A DNA stretch of 12,374 nt, taken from assembly GCF_051846915.1 (NCBI RefSeq), contig NZ_JBPYCR010000056.1:1-12374 (forward strand). The letters are read 5' to 3'. Of this stretch, positions 1 through 6,446 are shown piece after piece. Position 1 is the stretch's first letter. The number at the start of each line of letters is the position of its first letter. Below the pieces are notes generated by a model. That model was not told where the DNA came from, made no database searches, and saw nothing but the letters and a program-made list of their open reading frames with translations. The stretch is from JBPYCR01 sp051846915 (lineage in GTDB: Bacteria; Bacillota; Bacilli; Bacillales; Amphibacillaceae). Made by a program: the position numbers and the translations under genes.

Positions 1-17
1 AACTGTAATTGGGTCAT
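1..17 (-). CDS. 5' end of a gene leaving the window at the left edge
   Basis: On the minus strand an ATG at 17-15 is followed by codons for Met-Thr-Gln-Leu-Gln before the sequence ends. The ATG lies 8 bases after a perfect AGGAGG (plus-strand cctcct at 26-31), which is the main reason to believe a gene starts here. Too few codons are visible to suggest a product. It reads in the same direction as the wal operon, but more than 1.7 kb and a plus-strand gene separate it from htrC, so it is not part of that operon. Confidence 0.6.
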
Positions 18-54
18 TATTAATTCCTCCTACACTGTTATCGTCGTTGAAAAC

Positions 55-60
55 ATTGTA
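55..60 (-). promoter_or_regulatory. possible extended -10 box for the left-edge gene
   Basis: On the minus strand the sequence TGATACAAT contains a TACAAT -10 box (five of six consensus positions) preceded by a TG dinucleotide in the extended -10 position. It would start transcription roughly 30 bases before the left-edge ATG. I see no good -35 box at the usual distance, so this is a weak call. Confidence 0.3.
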
Positions 61-120
61 TCACAAGGAATTAATATGGCCCTTTTTTGTTTATCCCTTT
101 TACACAATAATACGGACTTA

Positions 121-247
121 ATCCGTACTTGAAGCGTTATATCCGTACTTGAAGCGTTATATCCACACTCGGAGGCAGGATATCCGTACTTGGAGCAATA
201 TATCCACACTCGGGAGTAATATATCCGTACTTAGGATGATATATCCC
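121..247. repeat. tandem array of 20-21 bp degenerate repeats
   Basis: Six direct units start at 121, 141, 161, 182, 202 and 223, followed by a five-base partial unit at 243. Units 1 and 2 are identical (ATCCGTACTTGAAGCGTTAT). Later units keep the frame ATCC(G/A)(T/C)ACT(T/C), then a G-rich middle, then AT, with one-base length changes. Units alternate between ATCCGTACTT and ATCCACACTC forms. A half-palindrome, TACGGA-cttaa-TCCGTA (111-127), sits at the left border. There are no spacers, so this is not a CRISPR. From memory, similar ATCCGCACTT/ATCCACACTCG arrays occur between genes in several Bacillaceae; their function is unknown to me. Confidence 0.9.
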
Positions 248-296
248 AATAATTTGATCTTTGACATAAAAAGATAATTTTGATCCAACTTCTAAG

Positions 297-320
297 TTAT
301 ACACAGTTTTCTGTGGATAA
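297..320. promoter_or_regulatory. inverted pair of DnaA-box-like sites
   Basis: TTATACACA at 297-305 (plus) and TTATCCACA read on the minus strand at 320-312 both match the DnaA box consensus TTATNCACA exactly. They face each other across 6 bases, giving the imperfect palindrome TTATACACAG-tttt-CTGTGGATAA. The rest of the stretch from 248 to 549 is AT-rich. Apart from the ribosome binding site of the next gene I see nothing else in it, and the short open frames there lack ribosome binding sites. DnaA binding is an inference from the motif. Confidence 0.5.
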
Positions 321-549
321 CCCTGTTAATAAGTTTTGGACAACTCGAAACAGACCGGTGAACTGCTCCTATTTAAACTCCCCTATCTCCGCTCCATCAC
401 AAAGAAAACAAGCAATAAAGTCCTGTGTAAAAGCACAATTTTCACTCCATCTTACTATTCACAGGCCGAGTTGATTAATCTTTTTGTAAAGTTTGTCCAC
501 TTTCCTGCATATATTGAGAATAAGGCATGAGATGGAGGTGAATATCACG

Positions 550-924
550 ATGCGGGTTCACACGTTAAAATGGATTGGCTATGCCATCGGTTATGTATTT
601 ATTACTTCGGGAATTATGAAATTAATTGCATCTGATTTTAAAGGAATTTTTACAAGTTTGGGCATTCCATTTCCAGAAGCGACCTTATTTTTAATTGCAA
701 TCGTGGAAATTACTTGCGGCACGTTGATTGTAGCTGGAATGTATGTGAAACAAGCGACCCTTCCGCTAATCATCGTTATGCTTGGGGCTATTTTTATTAC
801 AAAAATCCCAATCATAGCCAGTAAGGGTGTATTTTCTTTTGCGTTCGAAGCAAGACTCGATGTTGTCATGCTTATCCTACTCCTTATTCTTTGGCAAAAA
901 AGTGCTCCAACGAAAATAAGCTGA
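550..924 (+). CDS. DoxX-family integral membrane protein
   Basis: A 124-residue, very hydrophobic protein with about four membrane-spanning segments: near residues 7-24 (KWIGYAIGYVFITSGIMKL), 42-63, 68-88 and 101-118. The first helix with its SGIMKL motif, and the glycine-rich helix after a LGIPFP loop, are typical of the DoxX family (small quinone-related or redox-linked membrane proteins of mostly unknown role). The start was set at the ATG at 550 because GGAGG lies at 534-538, 11 bases upstream. An in-frame ATG at 493 has no ribosome binding site and would add 19 hydrophilic residues. The gene stands alone: its upstream region is repeat and DnaA-box sequence, and its stop codon lies inside its own terminator. 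It is the only plus-strand gene I accept in the window. Family assignment is fairly safe; substrate and role are not known. Confidence 0.85.
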   Translation: MRVHTLKWIGYAIGYVFITSGIMKLIASDFKGIFTSLGIPFPEATLFLIAIVEITCGTLIVAGMYVKQATLPLIIVMLGAIFITKIPIIASKGVFSFAFEARLDVVMLILLLILWQKSAPTKIS

Positions 925-952
925 CCTCTCCAACGAGAAGTCAGCTTTTTTT
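918..952 (+). terminator. Rho-independent terminator of the DoxX-family gene
   Basis: A perfect 8-bp stem AAGCTGAC (918-925) / GTCAGCTT (940-947), extended inside by TCTC/GAGA, is followed by a run of T. The stop codon TGA (922-924) is inside the left arm, so the gene and terminator overlap. Confidence 0.9.
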
Positions 953-973
953 ATTAATCCCATTTCTGCAAGC

Positions 974-1472
974 TTAAAATAAGAAGAAAATCAGAATACT
1001 TGTCACAACACCGACCAATGAACTGAGCAAAATACAGTAGCCCATAATGTCACGAATGTGTAACCCGACGAAGGACAAGATCGGTAATGCCCAAAATGGC
1101 TGTATAAGGTTCGTCCAGGCATCTCCCCACGCTACGGCCATCGCGGATTTTGCAGGTTCAATTTCGAGCTCAATTGCTTCTGGCATTTGCAAAGGTCCTT
1201 GCAACGCCCATTGTCCGCCACCGGACGGAGCCAAGATATTCACAAATCCCGAGACCCAATACGTAAATACATTAAATGTACTTGCGGTAGCAATGGACCC
1301 CATTCCATCAATAATCATTTGACCTAATCCAGAACTGCTTAAAATCGCAATGATCCCAGCATAAAACGGAACTGCAATACGATAGGTGTCGTCGCCGTTG
1401 CTACGTCTTTGAATGCGCTTGCAAAAGCACCTAAAGAACGATGGAAAAACAAGCCGAGGATAAAAACAAGAT
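974..1472 (-). pseudogene. atoE: C-terminal remnant of a short-chain fatty acid transporter (AtoE type)
   Basis: The intact part at 974-1318 reads IIDGMGSIATASTF, then SGFVNILAPSGGGQWALQGP and a hydrophobic C-terminal end. The APSGGGQW motif is characteristic of the AtoE short-chain fatty acid transporter family. Upstream codons continue the same protein (AILSSSGLGQ, then PFYAGII) up to about 1367. There a single missing base in TTCCG, where TTCCCG would be expected, shifts the frame. The preceding frame gives FFHRSLGAFASAFKDVATA and PIVLQF, again family-like. Homology ends at about 1472 where an in-frame TAA appears. Only about 165 residues of a protein normally near 440-470 remain, with no start codon and no ribosome binding site. 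It is a decayed gene, tail to tail with the DoxX gene. The family call is from memory of the motif. Confidence 0.8.
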
Positions 1473-1619
1473 ATTAATAATATTTCAATTTATAGGAAGG
1501 ATGAATGCATTATTATTAGCGAACCGTATAATTTAAACTGACATTATATACTTGCTGTACAAATCCGATTATTTGCTATCATTTGAGTCTTTAAAAGGCT
1601 CCTTAATTTATTTATGCTA

Positions 1620-1763
1620 ATATCCACAAGGTTATCCACATATGCACAAGTGTTCCTGTCTATATTGTTGGCGAGTTAAATTTTTACCTATATATTGATT
1701 TTTTTACTGTCAGAATAGAGAGATATCCACGTATTGTGCACAACTCTTAAATTATGTGGATAG
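1620..1763. promoter_or_regulatory. cluster of DnaA-box-like sequences in an intergenic gap
   Basis: A perfect TTATCCACA at 1632-1640 is flanked by two one-mismatch sites in the same direction, ATATCCACA at 1620-1628 and ATATGCACA at 1640-1648. A minus-strand site TGTGGATAG (1755-1763, one mismatch) lies at the other end. ATATCCACG and TTGTGCACAA occur between them. The gap 1473-1773 is AT-rich and holds no ORF with a ribosome binding site. Binding by DnaA is inferred from the motif only. Confidence 0.45.
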
Positions 1764-1773
1764 TGTCCTATAA

Positions 1774-1804
1774 AAGACGGTATCACAATAGCAGATACCG
1801 TCTT
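1774..1804 (-). terminator. terminator downstream of htrC
   Basis: A perfect 11-bp inverted repeat AAGACGGTATC (1774-1784) / GATACCGTCTT (1794-1804) has a 9-base loop. Read on the minus strand it follows the htrC stop by about 12 bases and runs into TTTTATAG. Confidence 0.85.
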
Positions 1805-1815
1805 CTCGATAAATC

Positions 1816-2997
1816 TTATTCTTGGACACCGAGCGTCACGCTTGTCTCTTGTTGTTCACCGTCACGATAAAAGGTTACTTTTACCGTATCACCGACTTCT
1901 TTTTCCTGGTACAATATTTTGCGTAAATCAATCATATCCATAATTTCTTCCCCATCGAGCTTGGTGATCACGTCCAATCGCTCAAGTCCTGCTTCATCAG
2001 CCGGTGTTAATGGCTCAACTCTCCACACATAAACGCCGCCTTTCACTTCTTTCGGCAAGTTTAGCGTATTGCGCCATTCCACTTTTGGCACTTCATCAAG
2101 CGAATAAATTTCTACACCTAAGTACGGTCGTGTCACTTTTCCTGTTTCTTCAAGCTCTTTAATAATCGGTCGGGCAATATCAACGGGAATTGCAAAACCC
2201 AATCCTTCCGCTACGGTTTGATTGATTTTCATCGAGTTAATTCCGATCAGCTGGCCTTCCATATTAATGAGCGCCCCGCCACTATTTCCCGGATTAATTG
2301 CTGCGTCGGTCTGAATGACTTCCGCTTGCCAGTCAGGTCGTCCATCCTGGTTGAAATCCTGTGGCACGGTTCGTTGTTTCCCACTCACAATTCCTTGAGT
2401 AACCGACCCTAAAAACATCCCTAGCGGATTCCCGATCGCAATGGCCGGTTCCCCAACTTTTACATTTTCAGATGAGCCCATTTCAATTGCTTTGTCGACA
2501 TGATCATCCTTCATGCGTAAAACAGCTAAGTCAGAAAACAAATCAGAACCGAGTAGCTCTGCTTCCAACGTCGTTTCATCTGATAAAACGACTTCAATGA
2601 CATCCGCTTGGTCAATAACGTGGTGATTCGTCACTACATACGCATTTCCATCTTCTTTTTTGTAAATGACGCCCGATCCCGAAGCGGTTTCTCGATCCTC
2701 CTGCTGCTGCCAAAAATCCGCGCGCTGTCGAATGTTTGTTATTCCAACAACGGCTGGAGATACTTGTTCTACTACATCGGTTATTTGCGTGGACACGTTT
2801 ACGGAAACGTCTTTTGTTATCGATTGTCCCGTTTGATTGGACGAGTTCTGTTCCTGACTTACCGACGGCTCCTCATTGTTATTCATGGAGATGGAAAAGA
2901 AAACGAGAAGCCCTCCAATAATGATGCCAATAATGACGGGGACGAACCAGTTTCCACTTTTTTTTCGCTTTGGTGATTGATCAGTGTAATACCCCAT
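1816..2997 (-). CDS. htrC: HtrA-like membrane-anchored serine protease HtrC (YyxA)
   Basis: A 393-residue trypsin-fold protease with a PDZ domain. It has a short basic cytoplasmic end (SPKRKK), one membrane anchor near residues 18-38, a low-complexity Gln/Asn/Ser linker, then the protease domain. The catalytic triad is visible: His126 in TNHHVI, Asp156 in SDLAVLRM, Ser239 in GNSGGAL. A C-terminal PDZ domain begins near residue 290 (YLGVEIYS) and ends in TLGVQE. HtrA-type proteases degrade or refold damaged exported proteins at the outer face of the membrane. The start was set at 2997: on the minus strand AAAGGGGGGGA precedes this ATG by 7 bases. A longer frame from 3018 would put the ribosome binding site inside the coding region. 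Position after walJ identifies it as the htrC/yyxA paralogue rather than htrA or htrB. A gap of about 430 bases containing a repeat separates it from walJ, so it probably has its own promoter. Confidence 0.93.
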   Translation of the reverse strand: MGYYTDQSPKRKKSGNWFVPVIIGIIIGGLLVFFSISMNNNEEPSVSQEQNSSNQTGQSITKDVSVNVSTQITDVVEQVSPAVVGITNIRQRADFWQQQEDRETASGSGVIYKKEDGNAYVVTNHHVIDQADVIEVVLSDETTLEAELLGSDLFSDLAVLRMKDDHVDKAIEMGSSENVKVGEPAIAIGNPLGMFLGSVTQGIVSGKQRTVPQDFNQDGRPDWQAEVIQTDAAINPGNSGGALINMEGQLIGINSMKINQTVAEGLGFAIPVDIARPIIKELEETGKVTRPYLGVEIYSLDEVPKVEWRNTLNLPKEVKGGVYVWRVEPLTPADEAGLERLDVITKLDGEEIMDMIDLRKILYQEKEVGDTVKVTFYRDGEQQETSVTLGVQE

Positions 2998-3025
2998 ATA
3001 ACAGTCCCCCCCTTTCATTAGATAA

Positions 3026-3054
3026 CTTGGCTTATCGCCAAGCCTTTATGGCGA
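3026..3054 (-). promoter_or_regulatory. overlapping alternative hairpins in the htrC leader
   Basis: Two mutually exclusive stems share the bases around 3035-3042: CTTGGC (3026-3031) with GCCAAG (3037-3042), and TCGCCA (3035-3040) with TGGCGA (3049-3054). They lie directly upstream of the htrC ribosome binding site on the transcribed strand. They could be a leader structure or simply part of the adjacent repeat. Confidence 0.35.
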
Positions 3055-3077
3055 AAGCCTTAGTTGCACTTATGCAG

Positions 3078-3291
3078 TAAGAAAAGCGCAAACGCAACGC
3101 CCTGAAAAGCCTCAAGCATAGCTTAAGCAAGAAAACGTAGTGGCAGTTTTTCCACGAGCTGTTTTTCGAGGGTTAAACGCTGGCTAACTTAGAGGCCACA
3201 TCTCGGAACTGCGTGTTAATGCTCGTCACACCGAAAACAGTGATGACAACACCCGATTTAAACTAAACAGCTATGTGCCAAATTATCCACA
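3078..3291. repeat. diverged copy of a dispersed intergenic repeat
   Basis: The left end TAAGAAAAGCGCAAACGC matches TAAGAAAAGCGCAAGCGC at 9463. Inside, GAAAACGTAGTGGCAG and CACGAGCTGT correspond to AGAAACGTAGCGACTGG and CACGATGAGCTGT of the other copy. The right end AACAGCTATGTGCCAAATTA then TCCACA (to 3291) matches GACAGCTATGCACAAAATTA then TACACA in the other copy. The copy is more decayed than the one at 9463-9693, having lost the terminal inverted repeat. It fills most of the walJ-htrC gap. Its right end contains a perfect DnaA box, TTATCCACA, at 3283-3291. Confidence 0.6.
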
Positions 3292-3413
3292 CAAATGCGT
3301 AAGCGATCGTTTATGTTGATTACTATATGTATTACCTCTCTATTATGTCCGATAAACAATAGATTTATCATAAAAACTGTTCGTCTATTTTATCCACCTG
3401 ATACAATTTTATA

Positions 3414-3447
3414 ATGCTGCCTCCGTTACAGGAAGGCAGCATTTTTT
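3414..3447. terminator. hairpin after walJ, T-tract on the plus strand
   Basis: A perfect 9-bp stem ATGCTGCCT (3414-3422) / AGGCAGCAT (3434-3442) begins only a few bases after the walJ stop codon. On the minus strand it is followed by TATAAAATTG, a poor U-tract. On the plus strand it is followed by six T residues. It may end the wal transcript weakly, and it would stop plus-strand transcription from entering walJ in antisense. The rest of 3292-3413 is AT-rich with no ORF I can support. Confidence 0.65.
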
Positions 3448-3448
3448 C

Positions 3449-4234
3449 TTATACCACATCATAAAGCGCGGTCGGAGTCACCGGATCGGTATCGAATAAA
3501 TCAATCTCAATTCCTCGTTCTTTCAAGACACTATCTACCGACATGCGCGCGAGATCCTTCATATTATTGTCTCGGCTTAAATGAGCTAAATAAATGCGCT
3601 TCGTTCGATTGCTAATCACATCGCTTAGCGCCAAACCGCTATCCTCATTTGAAACATGTCCGGAATCTCCTAATATACGTCGTTTTACATTCCATGGATA
3701 CCTGCCCATTTGCAGCATACCTACATCATGATTGGCTTCAAAAATATAAGCATCCGCACCTTCTATTGTCTTTTTAATTCGTTCGGAAACGTAACCCAAA
3801 TCTGTCACGAGTGCTACTTTTTTTCCGCCGTGATGGAATGTAAAAAACATCGGCTCCACCGCATCATGAGATACGCCAAATGATTCTACGTCAATGTCGC
3901 CAAAGGTATGTGTCTCTCCCATGCCAAAAACAAACTTTTGGTCAAGGGGGATCTTGCCTATCGAATGCTCCATTGCCTGCCACGTTTTTTCATTAGCATA
4001 GATAGGTAAATCGTACTTTCGGGCGATTATACCGAGCCCTTTAATATGATCACTATGTTCATGCGTGACTAAAATACTCGTTAATTGCGTCGGGTCTACT
4101 TCTATTTCACTAAACAGGCGGTCGATTTGCTTCCCACTCAAGCCAGCGTCGACAAGGATTCTTTCCTTTCCTGATTCAATATAAAACGCATTTCCTGTGC
4201 TCCCTGATGCTAATACACTAAAACGTAAACTCAC
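3449..4234 (-). CDS. walJ: WalJ (YycJ), metallo-beta-lactamase-fold hydrolase
   Basis: A 261-residue protein of the metallo-beta-lactamase fold. The metal-binding motif THEHSDH (residues 57-63) supplies His58, His60, Asp62 and His63. Further likely ligands are His123 (GVSHDA), Asp145 (VTDLG), His193 (SGHVSN) and His218 (LAHLS). The N-terminal end SVLASGSTGNA is typical of the YycJ family. Members resemble exonuclease-type hydrolases; in Bacillus YycJ has been linked to DNA repair, and in streptococci to wall homeostasis, but the substrate is not settled. It starts with GTG, overlapping the walI stop by four bases (GTGA), behind GGGGTGA placed 6 bases upstream. No signal peptide is seen, so it is cytoplasmic. 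It is the last gene of the wal operon here. Confidence 0.94.
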   Translation of the reverse strand: MSLRFSVLASGSTGNAFYIESGKERILVDAGLSGKQIDRLFSEIEVDPTQLTSILVTHEHSDHIKGLGIIARKYDLPIYANEKTWQAMEHSIGKIPLDQKFVFGMGETHTFGDIDVESFGVSHDAVEPMFFTFHHGGKKVALVTDLGYVSERIKKTIEGADAYIFEANHDVGMLQMGRYPWNVKRRILGDSGHVSNEDSGLALSDVISNRTKRIYLAHLSRDNNMKDLARMSVDSVLKERGIEIDLFDTDPVTPTALYDVV

Positions 4235-5154
4235 TCTGATTCACCCCGGCTAAGTAATTCCAATTTTTTATTTATCTGCTCTTCGATAAACGTTTTCGAC
4301 AATTGCTTTTCGTCGATTGTTTGTATTTTTTCCAGGTTCATTCGCAATGCCTCTGCCAAAAATGTGTTTTCATCACTGGAAAAAACAAACCCTTCCATTG
4401 CGTTAACAAAATAACTTTTCTCCCCATTAACTGCGACCTTCCATGTCGGTGCAAATACTTGTACACCACTGTCAAGCGGTATTCTCGTATGAAGCCCAAT
4501 ATCAACGCTTGTTACTTCATCACCCGACTTTAGTTCATCTTGTTTATACAGCGTTTCAATAGCTTTTATCGGTTTAATTAGCGAACGCTTTTCAGCTCTA
4601 GAATCCGCATTACCTAACATTGTCTGTGTGTAAAAAACAGCCTCATTTTTATCGTTGAGATAAACGAGAATTAAGCCGTTTTGGTTATAGTAAATAGGAC
4701 GATCATTTTCCTCCTGAAAAAAGATCAATATATTTGCCTGTTTATTCCAATCCCAATACGTATATTCTTCCGGAAATAATAATGTTTCCAAAATAACTTT
4801 TTCAATATCTGTTTCTGTCCCGGTTTCCGGAATTTTTTTTGGTTTTTCATATTGCGATAAAATAAAATTTTGATTGAACATCGAGTTTTGATCTTTCAAA
4901 CTGTCTAATGCTTTAGATTCTTCTTCCGTGAAAATCTTTGGCTTAACCGAAATAAAGTTTTCTTCATATTCTTCATCCGGCAACGGACCTACTTTAATTG
5001 AATCATCCTCTAACTGTTCTTCAATCGTCGTATCCTGCTGCTCCAATATTCCAAGGTCTGCTTGCTCTTGTTTATCAAGATATAGAATTAACAAATAAAC
5101 ATCTAGGATGAGGAAGCAGAGGATAAACAACGTTTTTATTTGACCCCATTGCAT
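4231..5154 (-). CDS. walI: WalI (YycI), membrane regulator of WalK
   Basis: A 307-residue bitopic protein with one N-terminal membrane segment near residues 7-26 (KTLFILCFLILDVYLLILYL) and a large extracellular domain. Together with WalH it forms a complex with WalK in the membrane and modulates kinase activity (restraining it in B. subtilis). The start was set at ATG 5154 (MQWGQIKT). AAAGGAGG lies 9 bases upstream of this ATG, but only 3 bases from an in-frame TTG at 5160, and the short form matches the usual N-terminus. The gap after walH is 2 bases, and the stop overlaps walJ, so translation is probably coupled. Extracellular family members diverge strongly; the call rests on topology, size and position as well as sequence. 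Confidence 0.92.
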   Translation of the reverse strand: MQWGQIKTLFILCFLILDVYLLILYLDKQEQADLGILEQQDTTIEEQLEDDSIKVGPLPDEEYEENFISVKPKIFTEEESKALDSLKDQNSMFNQNFILSQYEKPKKIPETGTETDIEKVILETLLFPEEYTYWDWNKQANILIFFQEENDRPIYYNQNGLILVYLNDKNEAVFYTQTMLGNADSRAEKRSLIKPIKAIETLYKQDELKSGDEVTSVDIGLHTRIPLDSGVQVFAPTWKVAVNGEKSYFVNAMEGFVFSSDENTFLAEALRMNLEKIQTIDEKQLSKTFIEEQINKKLELLSRGESE

Positions 5155-5156
5155 CC

Positions 5157-6446
5157 TCAATTCCCTCCTTTAAAGCTAACAGCGTCAGAAATATCTAATT
5201 GGCTCCAGCTGCCATTATAATTAATGTACCAACCAGGCTGAAGCGTAGCACTGTGGGATACGTCTTCCGAATCATCCAAGTGATAACCTAATCGAATATC
5301 TTTTATATTTTTCGTCTGATAATTTTCATTTCCTTGCAAGTAATCCAAAATCATTTGGCCGGACGGAAGCTCAACTTCATTCTGACTAAGGGTATTTTCA
5401 AGGACAAATAACGGCCGGTAATATTGGTATAATTCCTGATTGCGCCATTCCTGCTCAATAACAGAGCTATTAGCGTAATCAAAAACCGGATATCCTTCAT
5501 AATACATTCTGTAGCGAATTTCATTTAGCGATTTATCAATTGATTCAAATTTATATTTGTTTGTCCACCCTTTATGACCGTTAATGTCGGATATACTTTT
5601 ATCCAGTAGGTCGCTTTTCTCCATTTGCTCATAATTTGCCTGAATTGGATTTGTAAATTCAATTGCTAGACCATCTTGAACAAGACGCATTCCCCGCTGT
5701 CCATCGGTAAAATAAGCTTCTCCGACATTTGGGCTAACGAGAGAGGGGGTTGTGAACAAAATATTGACGAGCAAATCCGGCTCAATCGTACTAACCGACA
5801 ATGTTTTCTTATTCATGAGGATTGGATCCTTTGGCAAATAGACCGGTGCCTTCGCATTCCCAAAGGAAATATACTGTTGAAGGGCTTCATCATCTGAAAA
5901 GTAGTCTGCTAAAAGATCAAACTTATCCGACTTATCTACAACTGCAGTTGCTTGTTTCCGTCCATCAACAGACATAAACAAAAACTGCAATGAACTTGAC
6001 TCTTCTTTAAATGTAATAAACAAACGTTGAAACGACCAATTGGGCATATACGTTTCCTCATTAAATGTGTGTAGACTCGGTACAGTAGCCATCGGAACAG
6101 GATTCGGATAAATGAGCTCCACCTGCTGATTGTTGTCCGGCCTGCCAGCCGCTTCTCCGGCCTGGAAGTCATACAACACCCACGTTTGCATATCTTTATT
6201 CAGTGACTCTAACTCACGGGGATCTTTAAAACTGGAGTGAATACCATTCTCGTGAAAAATAACAGAGCTTGGCTGAATAATCTCTTTTTTCTTCTCTTCC
6301 TCTCCACCCAAGTCCACTTGGCTAATATAGCGGGCATCATGAAATTGATCAAAGTTCGGCTGATTACTCCATAGCGCAAACGTTAACAGTAAGCTTATGC
6401 CTACCAACAGAATTAAAACAAACGTTTTTACCCGTTCATATGTCAT
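5157..6446 (-). CDS. walH: WalH (YycH), membrane regulator of WalK
   Basis: A 429-residue protein with one N-terminal membrane helix near residues 8-26 (TFVLILLVGISLLLTFALW) and a long extracellular part. It has the size and layout of the YycH family. WalH and WalI interact with each other and with WalK at the membrane and adjust its signalling. The ATG overlaps the walK stop (ATGA), and GGAGGGG stands upstream at a good distance, inside the last codons of walK. No truncation or frameshift is visible. Family members are poorly conserved in the extracellular region, so identification leans on synteny together with the start MTYERVKTFVLILLVGISL. Confidence 0.93.
   Translation of the reverse strand: MTYERVKTFVLILLVGISLLLTFALWSNQPNFDQFHDARYISQVDLGGEEEKKKEIIQPSSVIFHENGIHSSFKDPRELESLNKDMQTWVLYDFQAGEAAGRPDNNQQVELIYPNPVPMATVPSLHTFNEETYMPNWSFQRLFITFKEESSSLQFLFMSVDGRKQATAVVDKSDKFDLLADYFSDDEALQQYISFGNAKAPVYLPKDPILMNKKTLSVSTIEPDLLVNILFTTPSLVSPNVGEAYFTDGQRGMRLVQDGLAIEFTNPIQANYEQMEKSDLLDKSISDINGHKGWTNKYKFESIDKSLNEIRYRMYYEGYPVFDYANSSVIEQEWRNQELYQYYRPLFVLENTLSQNEVELPSGQMILDYLQGNENYQTKNIKDIRLGYHLDDSEDVSHSATLQPGWYINYNGSWSQLDISDAVSFKGGN

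Noticed and set aside
121..247. Short regular repeats that could suggest a CRISPR array
   Set aside because: The units adjoin directly with no spacers, and no cas genes are present.
280..530. Two overlapping plus-strand open frames of 64 codons
   Set aside because: No ribosome binding site, composition unlike a protein, and they overlap the DnaA-box palindrome and the leader of the DoxX gene.
1047..1322. 91-codon plus-strand frame opposite the atoE remnant
   Set aside because: It is the antisense of a clear family-like C-terminal sequence and has no ribosome binding site.
2608..2976. 122-codon plus-strand frame opposite htrC
   Set aside because: It lies entirely antisense to a well-supported protease gene and shows no family features.
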